Shown: positions 51,542 to 60,681 of the stretch, piece after piece
Position numbering within the stretch: position 1 is the first letter of the stretch
Layout: every line of letters starts with the position of its first letter
Assembly (NCBI GenBank): GCA_020636255.1
Contig: JACJYE010000010.1
Coordinates: forward strand, 273,564 to 337,563
DNA length: 64,000 nt
Direction: 5' to 3'
Source of the DNA: Lewinellaceae bacterium
GTDB lineage: Bacteria > Bacteroidota > Bacteroidia > Chitinophagales > Saprospiraceae
Notes under the pieces: generated by a model
What the model saw: the letters and a program-made list of their open reading frames with translations, nothing else
Told to the model about the DNA's origin: nothing
Database searches by the model: none
Made by a program: the position numbers and the translations under genes

Positions 51542-52915
51542 ATGAAATACCTGTATTCACTTCTGTTTTTCGTTGGCCTGTTCAACAACGGCCTGGCTCA
51601 GGAGCCCGCCTGGAAGAACCTCTTCGATGGCAAAAGCCTCGACAATTTCGAACTGCTCAACGGCAAGGCCATTTTCAAGATCGAGGATGGCTGTATTGTT
51701 GGGCAGGCTACGCTCGGAGAGCCCAACAGCTTTCTCGCCACCAAAGAACATTACGGTGATTTCATTCTCGAATTCGAGGTGTTTGACGATCCCGAGCTCA
51801 ATTCGGGAGTACAGATCAGAAGCAACAGCCTGGCTGAATATCAAAACGGGCGGGTGCATGGCTACCAGATAGAGATCGACCCCAGCACCCGCGCCTTCAG
51901 CGGAGGGGTCTACGACGAAGCGCGGCGGGGGTGGCTCTACCCCCTGGCCCGCAACCCCAAGGGACAGGCGGCATTTCGCAACGGGCAGTGGAACCACTAC
52001 CGGGTAGAGGCTATTGGCCCGCACATCAAAACCTGGATAAATGGGGTGCAGTGCGCCAACCTGGTTGATGATGTTGACGCTAAAGGGTTCATAGCACTGC
52101 AGGTGCATAGCATTGGGGATAAAAGCCTGGCAGGCAAGGAAGTGCGCTGGCGTAACCTTCGCTTGCTGACGCAGCACCCCGAGTTATATGCCCTAGCCGA
52201 CGACCCGCAGGTTCCGCAGATCTCCTATCTCGTCAATACGCTTACCGATTGGGAAAAGAACCACGGCTGGCGGTTGCTTTGGGATGGCCATAGCAGCAAG
52301 GGCTGGCGGGGCGCCAAACTCGATCATTTCCCCGAAAAAGGCTGGGAGATGAAGGACGGCGCTCTCACGATACTGGCTACCGACGGTGGTGAATCCTCCG
52401 GCCCGGGCGATATCGTTACGGAAGCCCAATTCAGCGATTTTGAGCTGGAGCTGGAATTTATGATCACCAAAGGCGCCAATAGCGGCATCAAATATTTCGT
52501 CGACCCGGAGCTGAACAAAGGCTCCGGCTCCGCTATCGGCTGCGAATATCAGATACTGGATGACGAAAACCACCCCGACGCCAAAATGGGCGTTGCCGGA
52601 AACCGCACCGTCGCATCGTTGTACGACCTGATCGCCGCGGATAACCTCTCCGTGCCAGGCAGAGGGAAGCAGTTTAAGGGTATCGGCGCCTGGAACAAGG
52701 CCCGTATCGTATCCCGCAACGGCAAGGTGGAACATTGGCTGAATGATGAAAAGGCCGTTGAATACGGCCGCTGGTCGCAGATGTTCCGCGCATTGGTGGC
52801 CTATAGCAAGTACAAAGACTGGAAAGGCTTCGGGCAGTGGCCCCAGGGGCACATCCTGCTCCAGGACCATGGCAATACGGTGCATTTCCGGAGTATAAAG
52901 ATCAGGGAATACTGA
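51542..52915 (+). CDS. Secreted tandem PF06439 (DUF1080, 3-keto-disaccharide hydrolase-like) protein
   Basis: A 457-residue exported protein starting at the ATG at 51542, with a signal sequence (YLYSLLFFVGLFNNGLAQ). It carries two PF06439 jelly-roll domains in tandem. The first is about 22-220 (WKNLFDGKSLDNFELLNG, FILEFEVFDDPELNSGVQIR, NHYRVEAIGPHIKTWINGVQ). The second is about 240-457 (WRLLWDGHSSKGWRGAKLDH, DFELELEFMITKGANSGIKY, KARIVSRNGKVEHWLNDEKA). PF06439 members include 3-keto-glycoside lyases/hydrolases. Most have one domain of about 220 residues. The periplasmic location matches the Tat-exported oxidoreductase encoded next. An upstream in-frame start (51473) lies in the previous gene and is rejected. 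Confidence 0.85.
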   Translation: MKYLYSLLFFVGLFNNGLAQEPAWKNLFDGKSLDNFELLNGKAIFKIEDGCIVGQATLGEPNSFLATKEHYGDFILEFEVFDDPELNSGVQIRSNSLAEYQNGRVHGYQIEIDPSTRAFSGGVYDEARRGWLYPLARNPKGQAAFRNGQWNHYRVEAIGPHIKTWINGVQCANLVDDVDAKGFIALQVHSIGDKSLAGKEVRWRNLRLLTQHPELYALADDPQVPQISYLVNTLTDWEKNHGWRLLWDGHSSKGWRGAKLDHFPEKGWEMKDGALTILATDGGESSGPGDIVTEAQFSDFELELEFMITKGANSGIKYFVDPELNKGSGSAIGCEYQILDDENHPDAKMGVAGNRTVASLYDLIAADNLSVPGRGKQFKGIGAWNKARIVSRNGKVEHWLNDEKAVEYGRWSQMFRALVAYSKYKDWKGFGQWPQGHILLQDHGNTVHFRSIKIREY

Positions 52916-52954
52916 ATTGCAAGCATCACATTACTCATTAAAACCCCTACTACT

Positions 52955-54283
52955 ATGGCCGGCCAGAAAAAGACCACCCGAAGGAAATTTGTAAAAGACG
53001 CCCTCATCGGTGCGACGGCATTGTCGTTCCCCGCCAGTAGTTATGCCCGCATTCTGGGCTCCAATGAGCGAATAAAGCTCGCGGTAGTGGGCCTGAACGG
53101 CCGGGGGCAGGCGCATATTATCGCCGCTTCGAAAGCCGGGAATGCCGAGATCATCGCTTTCTGCGATGTGGATGCCCGAACATTTGCTAAAGGGCAGAAA
53201 GTGCTGGCCGGTGAAGGCGGCGGCACGGCAAAAGCTTACGGCGATATCCGGAAAATACTGGAAGACAATATGGTTGACGCCGTTACCATCGCCACCCCTG
53301 ACCACTGGCATGCTCCTATGGCCATTTTGGCGATGCAGGCCGGCAAGGACGTCTACGTGGAGAAACCCTGCTGCCACAACCCACGCGAAGGCGAATGGCT
53401 TGTAGAAGCCCAGCGCAAAACGGGCAGGGTGCTGCAGATCGGCAACCAGCAGCGATCCGCTCCGACGTCTATAGAAGCGATGCAGGATATCCGCGAGGGC
53501 ATCATCGGCGAGGCCTATTACGGTAAAGCCTGGTATACCAATACCCGAGGGACTATCGGCACAGGCAAGAAAACAGCCGTGCCGGAATGGCTCAACTGGG
53601 AGCTATGGCAGGGGCCTGCCCCACGGCGGGAATTCCTGGATAACCGGGTGCATTACAACTGGCACTGGTTCTGGCATTGGGGCACCGGAGAGATCAACAA
53701 CAACGGCCTTCACGAGATCGATATCTGCCGGTGGGCCCTCGGCGTGGAATTCCCGACTAAGGTGAGCTCTACCGGCGGGCGTTATAATTTTCACGACGAC
53801 TGGGAGTTCTACGATACGCAGTCGGCAGGTTTCGAATTCGGCGAAAATAAAATGATCACCTGGGAAGGGCGCTCCTGCAATGGCTTTCTGCAGGATGGCC
53901 GCGACCGAGGCTCTGCCATTTACGGCACGGAAGGCAGCATTTTGCTCGACCGGAACAGCTATGTCGCCTACGACAAGGCCGGGAAATTGATCAAACAGGT
54001 CAACGAGCGTTCCTATTCGGCAACAACCGACCTTCTTGGCGTCGGCGGCCTGGACATCTACCATTTCCAGAACTTCTTCGATGCTGTCAGAAAAGGTGTG
54101 AAGCTGCATTCTATTGCGGAGGAAGCCCATAAAAGCACCCTGCTTTGCCATTTGGGGAATATCGCTCAAAAGCATGGCAGAACCCTGCATACCAGCGCGG
54201 AGGATGGCCGCATAATGGGCGACGAGCAGGCCATGGCCATGTGGCAAAGGGATTATGAAGCGGGCTGGGAGCCTAAAGTATGA
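52955..54283 (+). CDS. Tat-exported Gfo/Idh/MocA family oxidoreductase
   Basis: A 442-residue protein with a twin-arginine signal (KKTTRRKFVKDALIGATALS), so it folds with its cofactor in the cytoplasm before export. The Rossmann domain begins at IKLAVVGLNGRGQAHIIAAS. The family motif is EKPCCHNPREGEWLVEAQ, with the VEKP Lys that acts in catalysis. The C-terminal substrate domain includes HYNWHWFWHWGTGEINNNGL and HEIDICRWALG. NAD(P) is probably carried tightly bound in the periplasm. Members paired with PF06439 proteins are proposed to oxidise or reduce the C3 position of glycosides. It ends 21 bases from the convergent GntP gene. Confidence 0.88.
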   Translation: MAGQKKTTRRKFVKDALIGATALSFPASSYARILGSNERIKLAVVGLNGRGQAHIIAASKAGNAEIIAFCDVDARTFAKGQKVLAGEGGGTAKAYGDIRKILEDNMVDAVTIATPDHWHAPMAILAMQAGKDVYVEKPCCHNPREGEWLVEAQRKTGRVLQIGNQQRSAPTSIEAMQDIREGIIGEAYYGKAWYTNTRGTIGTGKKTAVPEWLNWELWQGPAPRREFLDNRVHYNWHWFWHWGTGEINNNGLHEIDICRWALGVEFPTKVSSTGGRYNFHDDWEFYDTQSAGFEFGENKMITWEGRSCNGFLQDGRDRGSAIYGTEGSILLDRNSYVAYDKAGKLIKQVNERSYSATTDLLGVGGLDIYHFQNFFDAVRKGVKLHSIAEEAHKSTLLCHLGNIAQKHGRTLHTSAEDGRIMGDEQAMAMWQRDYEAGWEPKV

Positions 54284-54304
54284 TCATGCTTACGCAGGTG
54301 GCTA

Positions 54305-55639
54305 TTACGCCGCCCAGCTCAAGAGTAGTGTGATGAGCAGGACGACTATGCCCTGCAACCCGGTCATCAGGGTAAAGCTACGGTATGCATCTTTCATACC
54401 GATACCGCTAAACTGGGAAACGACCCAGAAGTAGCTGTCATTTGCATGAGATACCGTCATGGCGCCGCCGCCTATGGCCATTACGACGAGCGCCAGCTCA
54501 AAAGGCGAGTCAAAACCCATTGTCCCTACCAGCGGGGCCAGCATCGAAGAGGTGATCACCAGGGCATTGGTCGAAGAGCCCTGCGATGTTTTCAATAGCG
54601 CAGCCGACAGAAAGGCAATGGCCAGGAAGATGGCGCCCGAGTAATGCCCTGATTCCACCCAGTTTCCCACCATTTCGGCCATAGGGGTTGCTTTGAGCAC
54701 GCCTCCGAATGCGCCGCCGGCCCCGGTGACCACAAGTATAGGCCCTGCCAGCTGGATGCCCTCTCCTATCCAGCCCATAAGGTGGGCCTTATCCCACTTC
54801 TTAAAGAGCGAAAAAGACACCAGCATGCCGATGAGCAATGCCGGTAGCGGGCTCCCGGCGTATTGCAGCCACCGGGCCCAGGTAGCGTCCACCTTCAGGA
54901 AGCTCAACAGCGAGCCTGCAGCGATCAGCAGGATGGGCAGCAAGATAGGAGCCAGCGAACGGAAGGCAGGAGGAAGCGCATCCCTGGCCTCCGGTTCCAG
55001 TTCAGCATCCGCTATGGTAATGTTTTTTCCTCTTTTTAATGCGAACCAGTAGGCCAGCGCGGCTGTAGGCAGGGCTACCAGCAGCCCAACCAGCATGACG
55101 ACGCCCAGATAATCGCCGGCGCCCAGGTTGCCCGCTGCGGCGATGGGGCCGGGCGTTGGCGGCACGAGGGTATGCGTGGTGTACAGCCCGGAAGCCAGGG
55201 CAAGGGCGAGGGTGGCTTTTGACGCCTTGGAACGCTTAGCCAGGGCGTTGTTCAGCCCGGAAAGGATGATAAAACCGCTGTCGCAGAAAACCGGTATGCT
55301 AACGGTAGCGCCGATGATCGACATAGCCAGCGCCGGGCGCTTTTTTCCTACGGCAGTTACGATAAGATCTGCAATGCGCAGCGCGGCGCCCGACCGCTCC
55401 AGCACAACTCCTATGATGCTGCCCAAAACGACGATAAGGCCAATATACCCCATGAGCCCGCCAAAACCATCGCTGACAGCCCTGGTGATCTCATCAGGCG
55501 GCAAACCCACAGCCAGGCCCAGGCCGTAACAGGCCAGCAGCAAGGCCACGAATGGGTGAACCTTCCAGGCCGCCGATGCAACCACAATAAACACAATTGC
55601 AGCCAGGATGGCCAGTAGCAGAGGTAGTCCGGTAAGCAT
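54305..55639 (-). CDS. GntP-family gluconate:H+ symporter
   Basis: A 444-residue membrane protein with about 12-14 TM segments and GntP signatures: FVALLLACYGLGLAVGLPPD, DGFGGLMGYIGLIVVLGSII, PVFCDSGFIILSGLNNALAK, LPPTPGPIAAAGNLGAGDYL, and MTVSHANDSYFWVVSQFSGI near the end. Members import gluconate and related sugar acids (such as fructuronate) with protons. Its convergent placement beside the mannonate-like reductase and exported sugar enzymes suggests it takes up their products. It begins nine bases after the M1 peptidase gene on the same strand. Confidence 0.92.
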   Translation of the reverse strand: MLTGLPLLLAILAAIVFIVVASAAWKVHPFVALLLACYGLGLAVGLPPDEITRAVSDGFGGLMGYIGLIVVLGSIIGVVLERSGAALRIADLIVTAVGKKRPALAMSIIGATVSIPVFCDSGFIILSGLNNALAKRSKASKATLALALASGLYTTHTLVPPTPGPIAAAGNLGAGDYLGVVMLVGLLVALPTAALAYWFALKRGKNITIADAELEPEARDALPPAFRSLAPILLPILLIAAGSLLSFLKVDATWARWLQYAGSPLPALLIGMLVSFSLFKKWDKAHLMGWIGEGIQLAGPILVVTGAGGAFGGVLKATPMAEMVGNWVESGHYSGAIFLAIAFLSAALLKTSQGSSTNALVITSSMLAPLVGTMGFDSPFELALVVMAIGGGAMTVSHANDSYFWVVSQFSGIGMKDAYRSFTLMTGLQGIVVLLITLLLSWAA

Positions 55640-55648
55640 GGCCAGCGA

Positions 55649-58015
55649 TCAGGGCCTGATCGTCTTTCCCTGTGCTTTCTGCATAGGGTTGAGCACCTTC
55701 CCCTGTTTGTGGGCCTTGAAAACCTGGAAGCGTGTGGGCACTTCCTTCACCGGCCAGTTGTTGTTGCTTTCGTCTACGTCGGCCGTTTCCCGATAAGGGT
55801 CGATCCTGATAGCAGTGACGACTTTATCTTTTACAAAGACTTTCGTGAACGCTCCTTCGTCCAAACGCCAGATCTGCACCGGCAGGCGCTGGACCTCCGT
55901 CGTGCCGTCCTCGTATGTCCATTCAATGATCACGGGCATTACCAGGCCGCCTTTATTGCTGAAGTACAGCTGATAGTAGTTTTTTCCATCGAACAGCTCC
56001 TTTTTCTCTTTAGGGCTGTATGTTTCTTCGTAAAGCTGCATCGGGATCTTCATGATCGAATCTTCCGTTTCCCAGGGCTTGTAATCCGAATAAAAGTCGC
56101 GCAGTTCGGGGTCTTTGTCGACCTCGGATACGATGCCGGCCTCTCTGTTGTGGGCCTTGTTGAGGTCGTCGAAGGGTTTGCTTTGCTTGTGGGCCATGGT
56201 ATAGTCCTTTTTTTCGGGGTCGTTCTCGAGGTCGACCTTATACCATTTGATACTATCCAGAGAAATATCCACGGCATCGGTTGTGAAGAACCAGCCGCGC
56301 CAGAACCAGTCGAGGTCCATACCGCTGGCATCTTCCATCGTGCGGAAGAAATCGGCGGGTGTCGGGTGCTTGAAGGCCCAGCGGCGGCCGTATTCGTGGA
56401 AGGCATAGTCGAACAGCTCTCTGCCCATGATGGTCTCCCGCAGGATATTGAGGGCAGTGGCAGGCTTCCGGTAGGCGTTGGAGAAGTAGTCGTTTATGTT
56501 CTCGCTATTGGTCATGATAGGCTCGAGCTGTTCCTTGGGCAGGCCCATATAATCGGTGATGAGGTGCGCCGGGCCCGACCAGGGCCTGTAGTCGTTGTCG
56601 AATTCCCGCTCGGCGATGAACTGTACAAAGCTATTGAGCCCTTCGTCGAACCAGGCCCATTGCCTTTCATCGCTGTTGATGATCATGGGGTAATAGTTAT
56701 GCCCCACTTCGTGGATGATCACGGAGATCGCCTGGTTTTTGGCCATTTCCGTATAGGTGCCATCCTCTTCAGCCCTGCCGGGGTTAAAGCAGATCATGGG
56801 GTATTCCATGCCGTTTTCCGCCTCTACCGAAATGGCGGCGGGATAGGGATAGGGAATGCTGTACCTGGAGTATGTTTTCAGGGTATGCGCCACGGCTTTG
56901 GTGGAGTACCTGTTATAGATCGGATAGGCTTCCTTGCCATAATAGCTCATACACATCACCCTCTTGCCCTCGCTCGTGATGTGTGGCATAGCGTCCCAGA
57001 TAAACTTCCGGCTGGCCGTCCAGGCAAAGTCCCGAACCTTATCGGCCTTGAATATCCAGGTCTTGGTGTCCTTGCTGGCCTTCCTCTTTTCGTTGGCCTT
57101 CGCCTCGTCGAGCGTGACGATCTCCACCGGCTCAGTGGCTGCCTGCGCCTGTTTCCACCGTTGGAGTTGCGTGGGCGATAATACCGTGGTGTAATTAAGG
57201 CATTCGCCGGTTGAGCCTACCACAAAGTCGGCAGGCACGGTCATTTTCACCACAAAGTTGCCGAAGGTAAGGGCAAATTCACCTCTGCCGGTGAACTGGT
57301 TGGTCTGCCAGCCTTTCTCATCGCTGTAGAGGCAAAGGCGGGGGTACCATTGGGTGATGGTGAACAGGTAGTTGCCGTCATCGGGGAAATACTCGTACCC
57401 TCCACGCGGAAAGTTGGCGAAGTTTTGCGCCAGCTCAGCAAAGCGTATTCTGTCGATGATATTGTAATGCCATTTTACGCTAAACGAAAAAGATTCGCCC
57501 GGCTTGAGCGGTTGCGGAAGGCCGACCCGCATCATAGTCTGGTTGATCATAAATTCCAGCGGCGCGCCGTTGCCGTCTTTGACCGCTTCGATCTTGTGGC
57601 CGTATTTTTCCTTTTCGCGCCAGGACTCCAGCACCCTCAGGTCCGTTTCGCTCATCGTTGGCTTGATGGCGCTGCCGTCGAAGTACTGGTTGTCATTCTC
57701 CGGCGAGTGCTGGTTCTCATCCAGCTGCATCCAGAGGTAACGCAGGGTATGGGGCGACTGGTTGTAGTAGGTAATGCGCTCCTCCCCTTCCAGTTTGAGG
57801 TTCTCCACATCGAGCCGGCATTCGATATCGTAGTCACAGCGCTGTTGCCAGTAATCCGGGCCGGGAGCTCCGTCCATGCCCCGATAATCGTTTGGCGGTG
57901 GCAGCAGGTTGTCGAGTTGTTCGAATTTATTGCCGTGGCTGGCATTGGGGTTGTTCTGGCCAAATGCTGTAACGGACAGGGCCAGCAGGAAGAAGAAGTA
58001 TATCAGCTTTTTCAT
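55649..58015 (-). CDS. M1 family zinc metallopeptidase (aminopeptidase N-like), exported
   Basis: A 788-residue protein with a Sec signal (LIYFFFLLALSVTAFG). The zinc site HEVGH-x18-E is intact (His435, Glu436, His439, Glu458; IIHEVGHNYYPMIINSDERQ and WFDEGLNSFVQFIA). The M1 exopeptidase signature is SVEAENGMEYPMICFN, a GxMEN-like variant (NGMEYP). The N-terminal DIECRLDVENLKLEGEERIT and IRFAELAQNFANF fit the M1 beta domain. The C-terminal 250 residues include charged segments and an EWTYEDGTTEVQRLPVQIWR beta domain. It probably degrades peptides in the periplasm. The GntP gene follows within nine bases but shares no evident pathway. Confidence 0.9.
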   Translation of the reverse strand: MKKLIYFFFLLALSVTAFGQNNPNASHGNKFEQLDNLLPPPNDYRGMDGAPGPDYWQQRCDYDIECRLDVENLKLEGEERITYYNQSPHTLRYLWMQLDENQHSPENDNQYFDGSAIKPTMSETDLRVLESWREKEKYGHKIEAVKDGNGAPLEFMINQTMMRVGLPQPLKPGESFSFSVKWHYNIIDRIRFAELAQNFANFPRGGYEYFPDDGNYLFTITQWYPRLCLYSDEKGWQTNQFTGRGEFALTFGNFVVKMTVPADFVVGSTGECLNYTTVLSPTQLQRWKQAQAATEPVEIVTLDEAKANEKRKASKDTKTWIFKADKVRDFAWTASRKFIWDAMPHITSEGKRVMCMSYYGKEAYPIYNRYSTKAVAHTLKTYSRYSIPYPYPAAISVEAENGMEYPMICFNPGRAEEDGTYTEMAKNQAISVIIHEVGHNYYPMIINSDERQWAWFDEGLNSFVQFIAEREFDNDYRPWSGPAHLITDYMGLPKEQLEPIMTNSENINDYFSNAYRKPATALNILRETIMGRELFDYAFHEYGRRWAFKHPTPADFFRTMEDASGMDLDWFWRGWFFTTDAVDISLDSIKWYKVDLENDPEKKDYTMAHKQSKPFDDLNKAHNREAGIVSEVDKDPELRDFYSDYKPWETEDSIMKIPMQLYEETYSPKEKKELFDGKNYYQLYFSNKGGLVMPVIIEWTYEDGTTEVQRLPVQIWRLDEGAFTKVFVKDKVVTAIRIDPYRETADVDESNNNWPVKEVPTRFQVFKAHKQGKVLNPMQKAQGKTIRP

Positions 58016-58426
58016 GCGATACGGGTGTTAAATATGGTCTGGGAGGTAAAGCTAAAAATTTCTGCAGACTGCATAAGGGCGAAATATTGCTAGAGTCTCA
58101 CTACAGAGATTAGTATTTTGATCTTCTCCAACCGGAGGAGCCTGTCCCGGCTGGCCGGGATGGGAGGCCCGGGACACCCCGTACCTCCGACTTTTTAGTC
58201 GGAGTAGATAAGTGTGCCTAAGTTTCTATTTTGAATACCTCCGTCCGGAAGGCCGGAGGTACGGGGTTACGATTATCTTCTCCAACCCGAAGAGCCTGTC
58301 CCGGCTGGCCGGGATGGGAGGCCCGGGGCACCCCGTACCTCCGACTTTTTAGTCGGAGTAGATAGGTGTGCCTAAGTTCCTATTTTGAATACCTCCGTCC
58401 GGAAGGCCGGAGGTACGGGGCGACGA
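58016..58426. other. 411-bp intergenic region occupied by a 154-bp tandem repeat
   Basis: The first 100 bases hold the promoter side of the M1 peptidase gene, with no clear consensus. The rest is the repeat array described separately. No open reading frame is supported. Confidence 0.7.
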
Positions 58427-58466
58427 TTATCTTCTCCAACCCGAAGGTTGGAGGTACGGGGTTACC
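58121..58466. repeat. 154-bp direct tandem repeat, two copies plus a partial third, with internal palindromes
   Basis: Copies span 58121-58274 and 58275-58428 with only a handful of differences, and a third copy starts at 58429. Within each unit are dyads such as CTCCGACTTTTTAGTCGGAG and CCTCCGTCCGGAAGGCCGGA, and CCCGTACCTCC or its complement GGAGGTACGGG recurs, as in REP-type elements. The third copy lies inside the 3' end of the DUF6807 gene. Confidence 0.9.
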
Positions 58467-59656
58467 ATAGGCTTGCCAAAGTCTTCGAAGTACGCCTTCA
58501 GGGATTCTTCGTTGGGCGGCCCATCAAAAGTGATGAACCGGTAGCGGGATTCGTATGGTATGCCAGGCACGAGATCAAAGGCCCCATCCACCATGGGAGC
58601 AAAACAAAAATAAGGCATAGTAGGGTGTACCCGTATAGCCTGCGGGTAGCGGAAATTGGCTGGATGCTCCATAGCGACAATGCCGGCAGTACCCTTAGGG
58701 GTAGGGCCATAGAGTGCCGCCCAGCCCGGGTGGGTGTGGTTGGCGGCCTGCCGGGTATCGCCTTTTCCTGTGGCCATCTTCGCTTCACCCTGGAAATGGA
58801 GGCTGTCGGAAGGGTTCCAGCTGGCGCTTCCGCGTATGCCTAGCCCACCGTAGTGGTATTCCAGGATATGCAGGGTATCGGCAGAGGTGTTGAGCTGGCG
58901 GGAGTCGATCTCCCAGATAAAGGGGTTGGCGGAATTGTATAGCCGGACGGACCAACGTTCTTCCAGCACCGGGCCGCTCTCCAGTGCGATATGGCGCAGG
59001 TGGACTATCGCTTCGGCAAAAACGGGGCCGCTGATCAGGGTGTCAAGCGACCAGTGCGCAACTGTCCCTGTTTCCTGATGCTGGTTCCAGAAATCCACTT
59101 TCCGGCCCTGGAAAAGCGTATTGACCCAGGCCATAAAGATGCCATGCTGGTGTGCGTGGCCGGCGGGAAAATCGTCGGTAACGATAGCGCCGCCGGGGCT
59201 GTAGGCCGGATGGATAAAGCCGCTTCGCCGGTAATGCTGCGGCAGCCCGCCTCCCGGGTGTTGTTCGTCCAGTGCGTACCACAGGGCTTCCTTATCCCCT
59301 ACCCGCATGTGCACAAAGCCGTTTTCCACCAGAGCTTTTACCAGGGTAGATTTCGGGTCCCTGCGCTTACGCTTTCGAAGCACGTATCTGTGTTTAGCGC
59401 CCGCGGGCAGCGGGCTTTCGAGTATTGCTACCATCTGGCCGCCCTGAAATGGCTGTAATGCCAGGACGGCCCCAGTACTGGTATTTTCCAGTACTAGCTT
59501 ATCAGCTGAAGCAGGCGTTTCAACATGTATAAAAAAAGGAGCTCCGGCAGCCCGGAGATCCTCCGATTGGATGGTAATATATTGTTGTGCCCTTACCGGC
59601 GTAAGGCTCAGCGACAGGAGCATGAGTGCCGGTAAGAAAGGTGTATGGGTATACAT
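58427..59656 (-). CDS. Exported DUF6807 (PmoA-like) protein
   Basis: A 409-residue protein with a signal sequence (FLPALMLLSLSLTPVRAQQ). Characteristic segments are RRSGFIHPAYSPGGAIVTDD, DFPAGHAHQHGIFMAWVNT with several His residues, VDFWNQHQETGTVAHW, ILEYHYGGLGIRGSASWNPS and MEHPANFRYPQAIRVHP. These match the DUF6807/PmoA family seen in sugar-catabolic clusters. The last ten residues (PYLQPSGWRR) are encoded by the third repeat unit, so the native C-terminus may have been replaced or extended. No reaction is established; the conserved His residues suggest metal binding. Confidence 0.85.
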   Translation of the reverse strand: MYTHTPFLPALMLLSLSLTPVRAQQYITIQSEDLRAAGAPFFIHVETPASADKLVLENTSTGAVLALQPFQGGQMVAILESPLPAGAKHRYVLRKRKRRDPKSTLVKALVENGFVHMRVGDKEALWYALDEQHPGGGLPQHYRRSGFIHPAYSPGGAIVTDDFPAGHAHQHGIFMAWVNTLFQGRKVDFWNQHQETGTVAHWSLDTLISGPVFAEAIVHLRHIALESGPVLEERWSVRLYNSANPFIWEIDSRQLNTSADTLHILEYHYGGLGIRGSASWNPSDSLHFQGEAKMATGKGDTRQAANHTHPGWAALYGPTPKGTAGIVAMEHPANFRYPQAIRVHPTMPYFCFAPMVDGAFDLVPGIPYESRYRFITFDGPPNEESLKAYFEDFGKPMVTPYLQPSGWRR

Positions 59657-59674
59657 GGCCAGTTTTTAACAAAA

Positions 59675-60148
59675 CTAGCGATTTATAAGGTCAAAACGAA
59701 TGGGGACAGTCAACTCCGTTTTCACCGTTTTCCCATCCAGGATGGCAGGGAACCACATGTCTTCCATGCTGGCCACGATATCCGCAGCAGCATCGGCGCA
59801 ACCTTTACAAGGTTTGTCTTTGGAGATCACTCTCAGTTCTCCTTCAAATTTCCCTTGCTCATCAAGGGTGAAGGTAACGTATTCCAGGCCTTCCTGTTTC
59901 ATAGATTGTGCAGCATCGGGGTAATTGATGGATTGTTCGTCGATATACTCCTGTATCTTCTTGTTTGAACAGGCCAGCTTATCGTCGGCGATAAGGCAGC
60001 TCCCATCAAAAACGGGTGGGCGGCCAAACTCTGAAGCAGGCACCATCTCCGTTACCTCAGCGGTTTTTTTTACGATGACGGGTACGGCCCTGTCGAATAT
60101 CCCGTAGCGGGTAAAGGTTGGCAAATGGCCATTCACCCAATCGCCCAT
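59675..60148 (-). CDS. TonB C-terminal-domain protein without a visible anchor
   Basis: A 157-residue frame from the ATG at 60148. Residues about 75-155 form a TonB_C-like fold: INYPDAAQSMKQEGLEYVTF, TLDEQGKFEGELRVISKDKP, then MEDMWFPAILDGKTVKTELT and VPIRFDL at the end. Such domains normally follow a TM segment (TonB) or an M56/BlaR1 membrane domain, but neither is found here. The longer in-frame extension to 60454 only overlaps the AraC gene in another frame and is rejected. It may be a truncated relic, or a soluble protein using the fold in another way. A CKGC motif (DKPCKGCADAA) in the loop is unusual for TonB. Confidence 0.7.
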   Translation of the reverse strand: MGDWVNGHLPTFTRYGIFDRAVPVIVKKTAEVTEMVPASEFGRPPVFDGSCLIADDKLACSNKKIQEYIDEQSINYPDAAQSMKQEGLEYVTFTLDEQGKFEGELRVISKDKPCKGCADAAADIVASMEDMWFPAILDGKTVKTELTVPIRFDLINR

Positions 60149-60213
60149 ATAACAGGTGAGTAGTGAGGATGTTCGGAAAAAGGCTACGCCACTTTTCGCC
60201 TCACCTGTGGTAG

Positions 60214-60681
60214 TTACCGCATGCGATACGCCGTAGGCGTCATCCCTTCTTCGCGCGTAAAGACGCGGCTGAAATAGGACGGGTCTGTAAACCCGCTGTC
60301 GTAAGCTACATCCGAGATCGAAAGGCTGGGCTGCCGAAGCAGCATTTTGGCCTTTTGGAGGCGCAGCTGCCGCAGCAGTTGTATTGCGCTCCGGCCCGTA
60401 AGCGCCCGAAGCTTCCTGTTCAAGCTGGCGTAGCTGACGCCAACCTGACGGCAAAGCCCTTCCACACTGTATTCGGCATTGCGCAGATTGGCCTCCATGG
60501 CGAGCAGTGCCCTGGTAAGTACAGGGTGCCGGGGCGCTTCCCTGGGATAGGCCACGGCTGCCGATGGCGGCTGTCTCTCATCACTGATGCTCTGAGGAAT
60601 GGCGCTGGCCAGTAAAATGACCTGGAACATGGCGCCGCTTTGAATGGCATTGGTTTTCATGGAGTAGTTTTTCCCCTTCAT
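60214..60681 (-). CDS. AraC-family HTH regulator, short form
   Basis: A 155-residue transcription factor with the two helix-turn-helix units of AraC proteins in its C-terminal 100 residues: NAEYSVEGLCRQVGVSYASL, then ISDVAYDSGFTDPSYFSRVF, and TREEGMTPTAYRMR at the end. The N-terminal 50 residues are too short for a ligand-binding domain, and I recognise no fold there. Starts at 60681 or at the second Met (60660) are possible. The divergent cupin lipoprotein gene begins 183 bases away and is a plausible target; the TonB-C gene lies downstream on the same strand. Confidence 0.88.
   Translation of the reverse strand: MKGKNYSMKTNAIQSGAMFQVILLASAIPQSISDERQPPSAAVAYPREAPRHPVLTRALLAMEANLRNAEYSVEGLCRQVGVSYASLNRKLRALTGRSAIQLLRQLRLQKAKMLLRQPSLSISDVAYDSGFTDPSYFSRVFTREEGMTPTAYRMR

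Noticed and set aside
55709..57181. 490-codon frame opposite the M1 peptidase
   Set aside because: Long but antisense to a gene with full catalytic motifs and normal length; its translation has no domain and shows shadow-frame composition.
57350..58093. 247-codon frame on the plus strand opposite the M1 N-terminus
   Set aside because: Shadow of the peptidase gene, running into its promoter region.
58121..58466. CRISPR array
   Set aside because: Units are 154 bp with no alternation of short repeats and unique spacers, and no cas genes are nearby.
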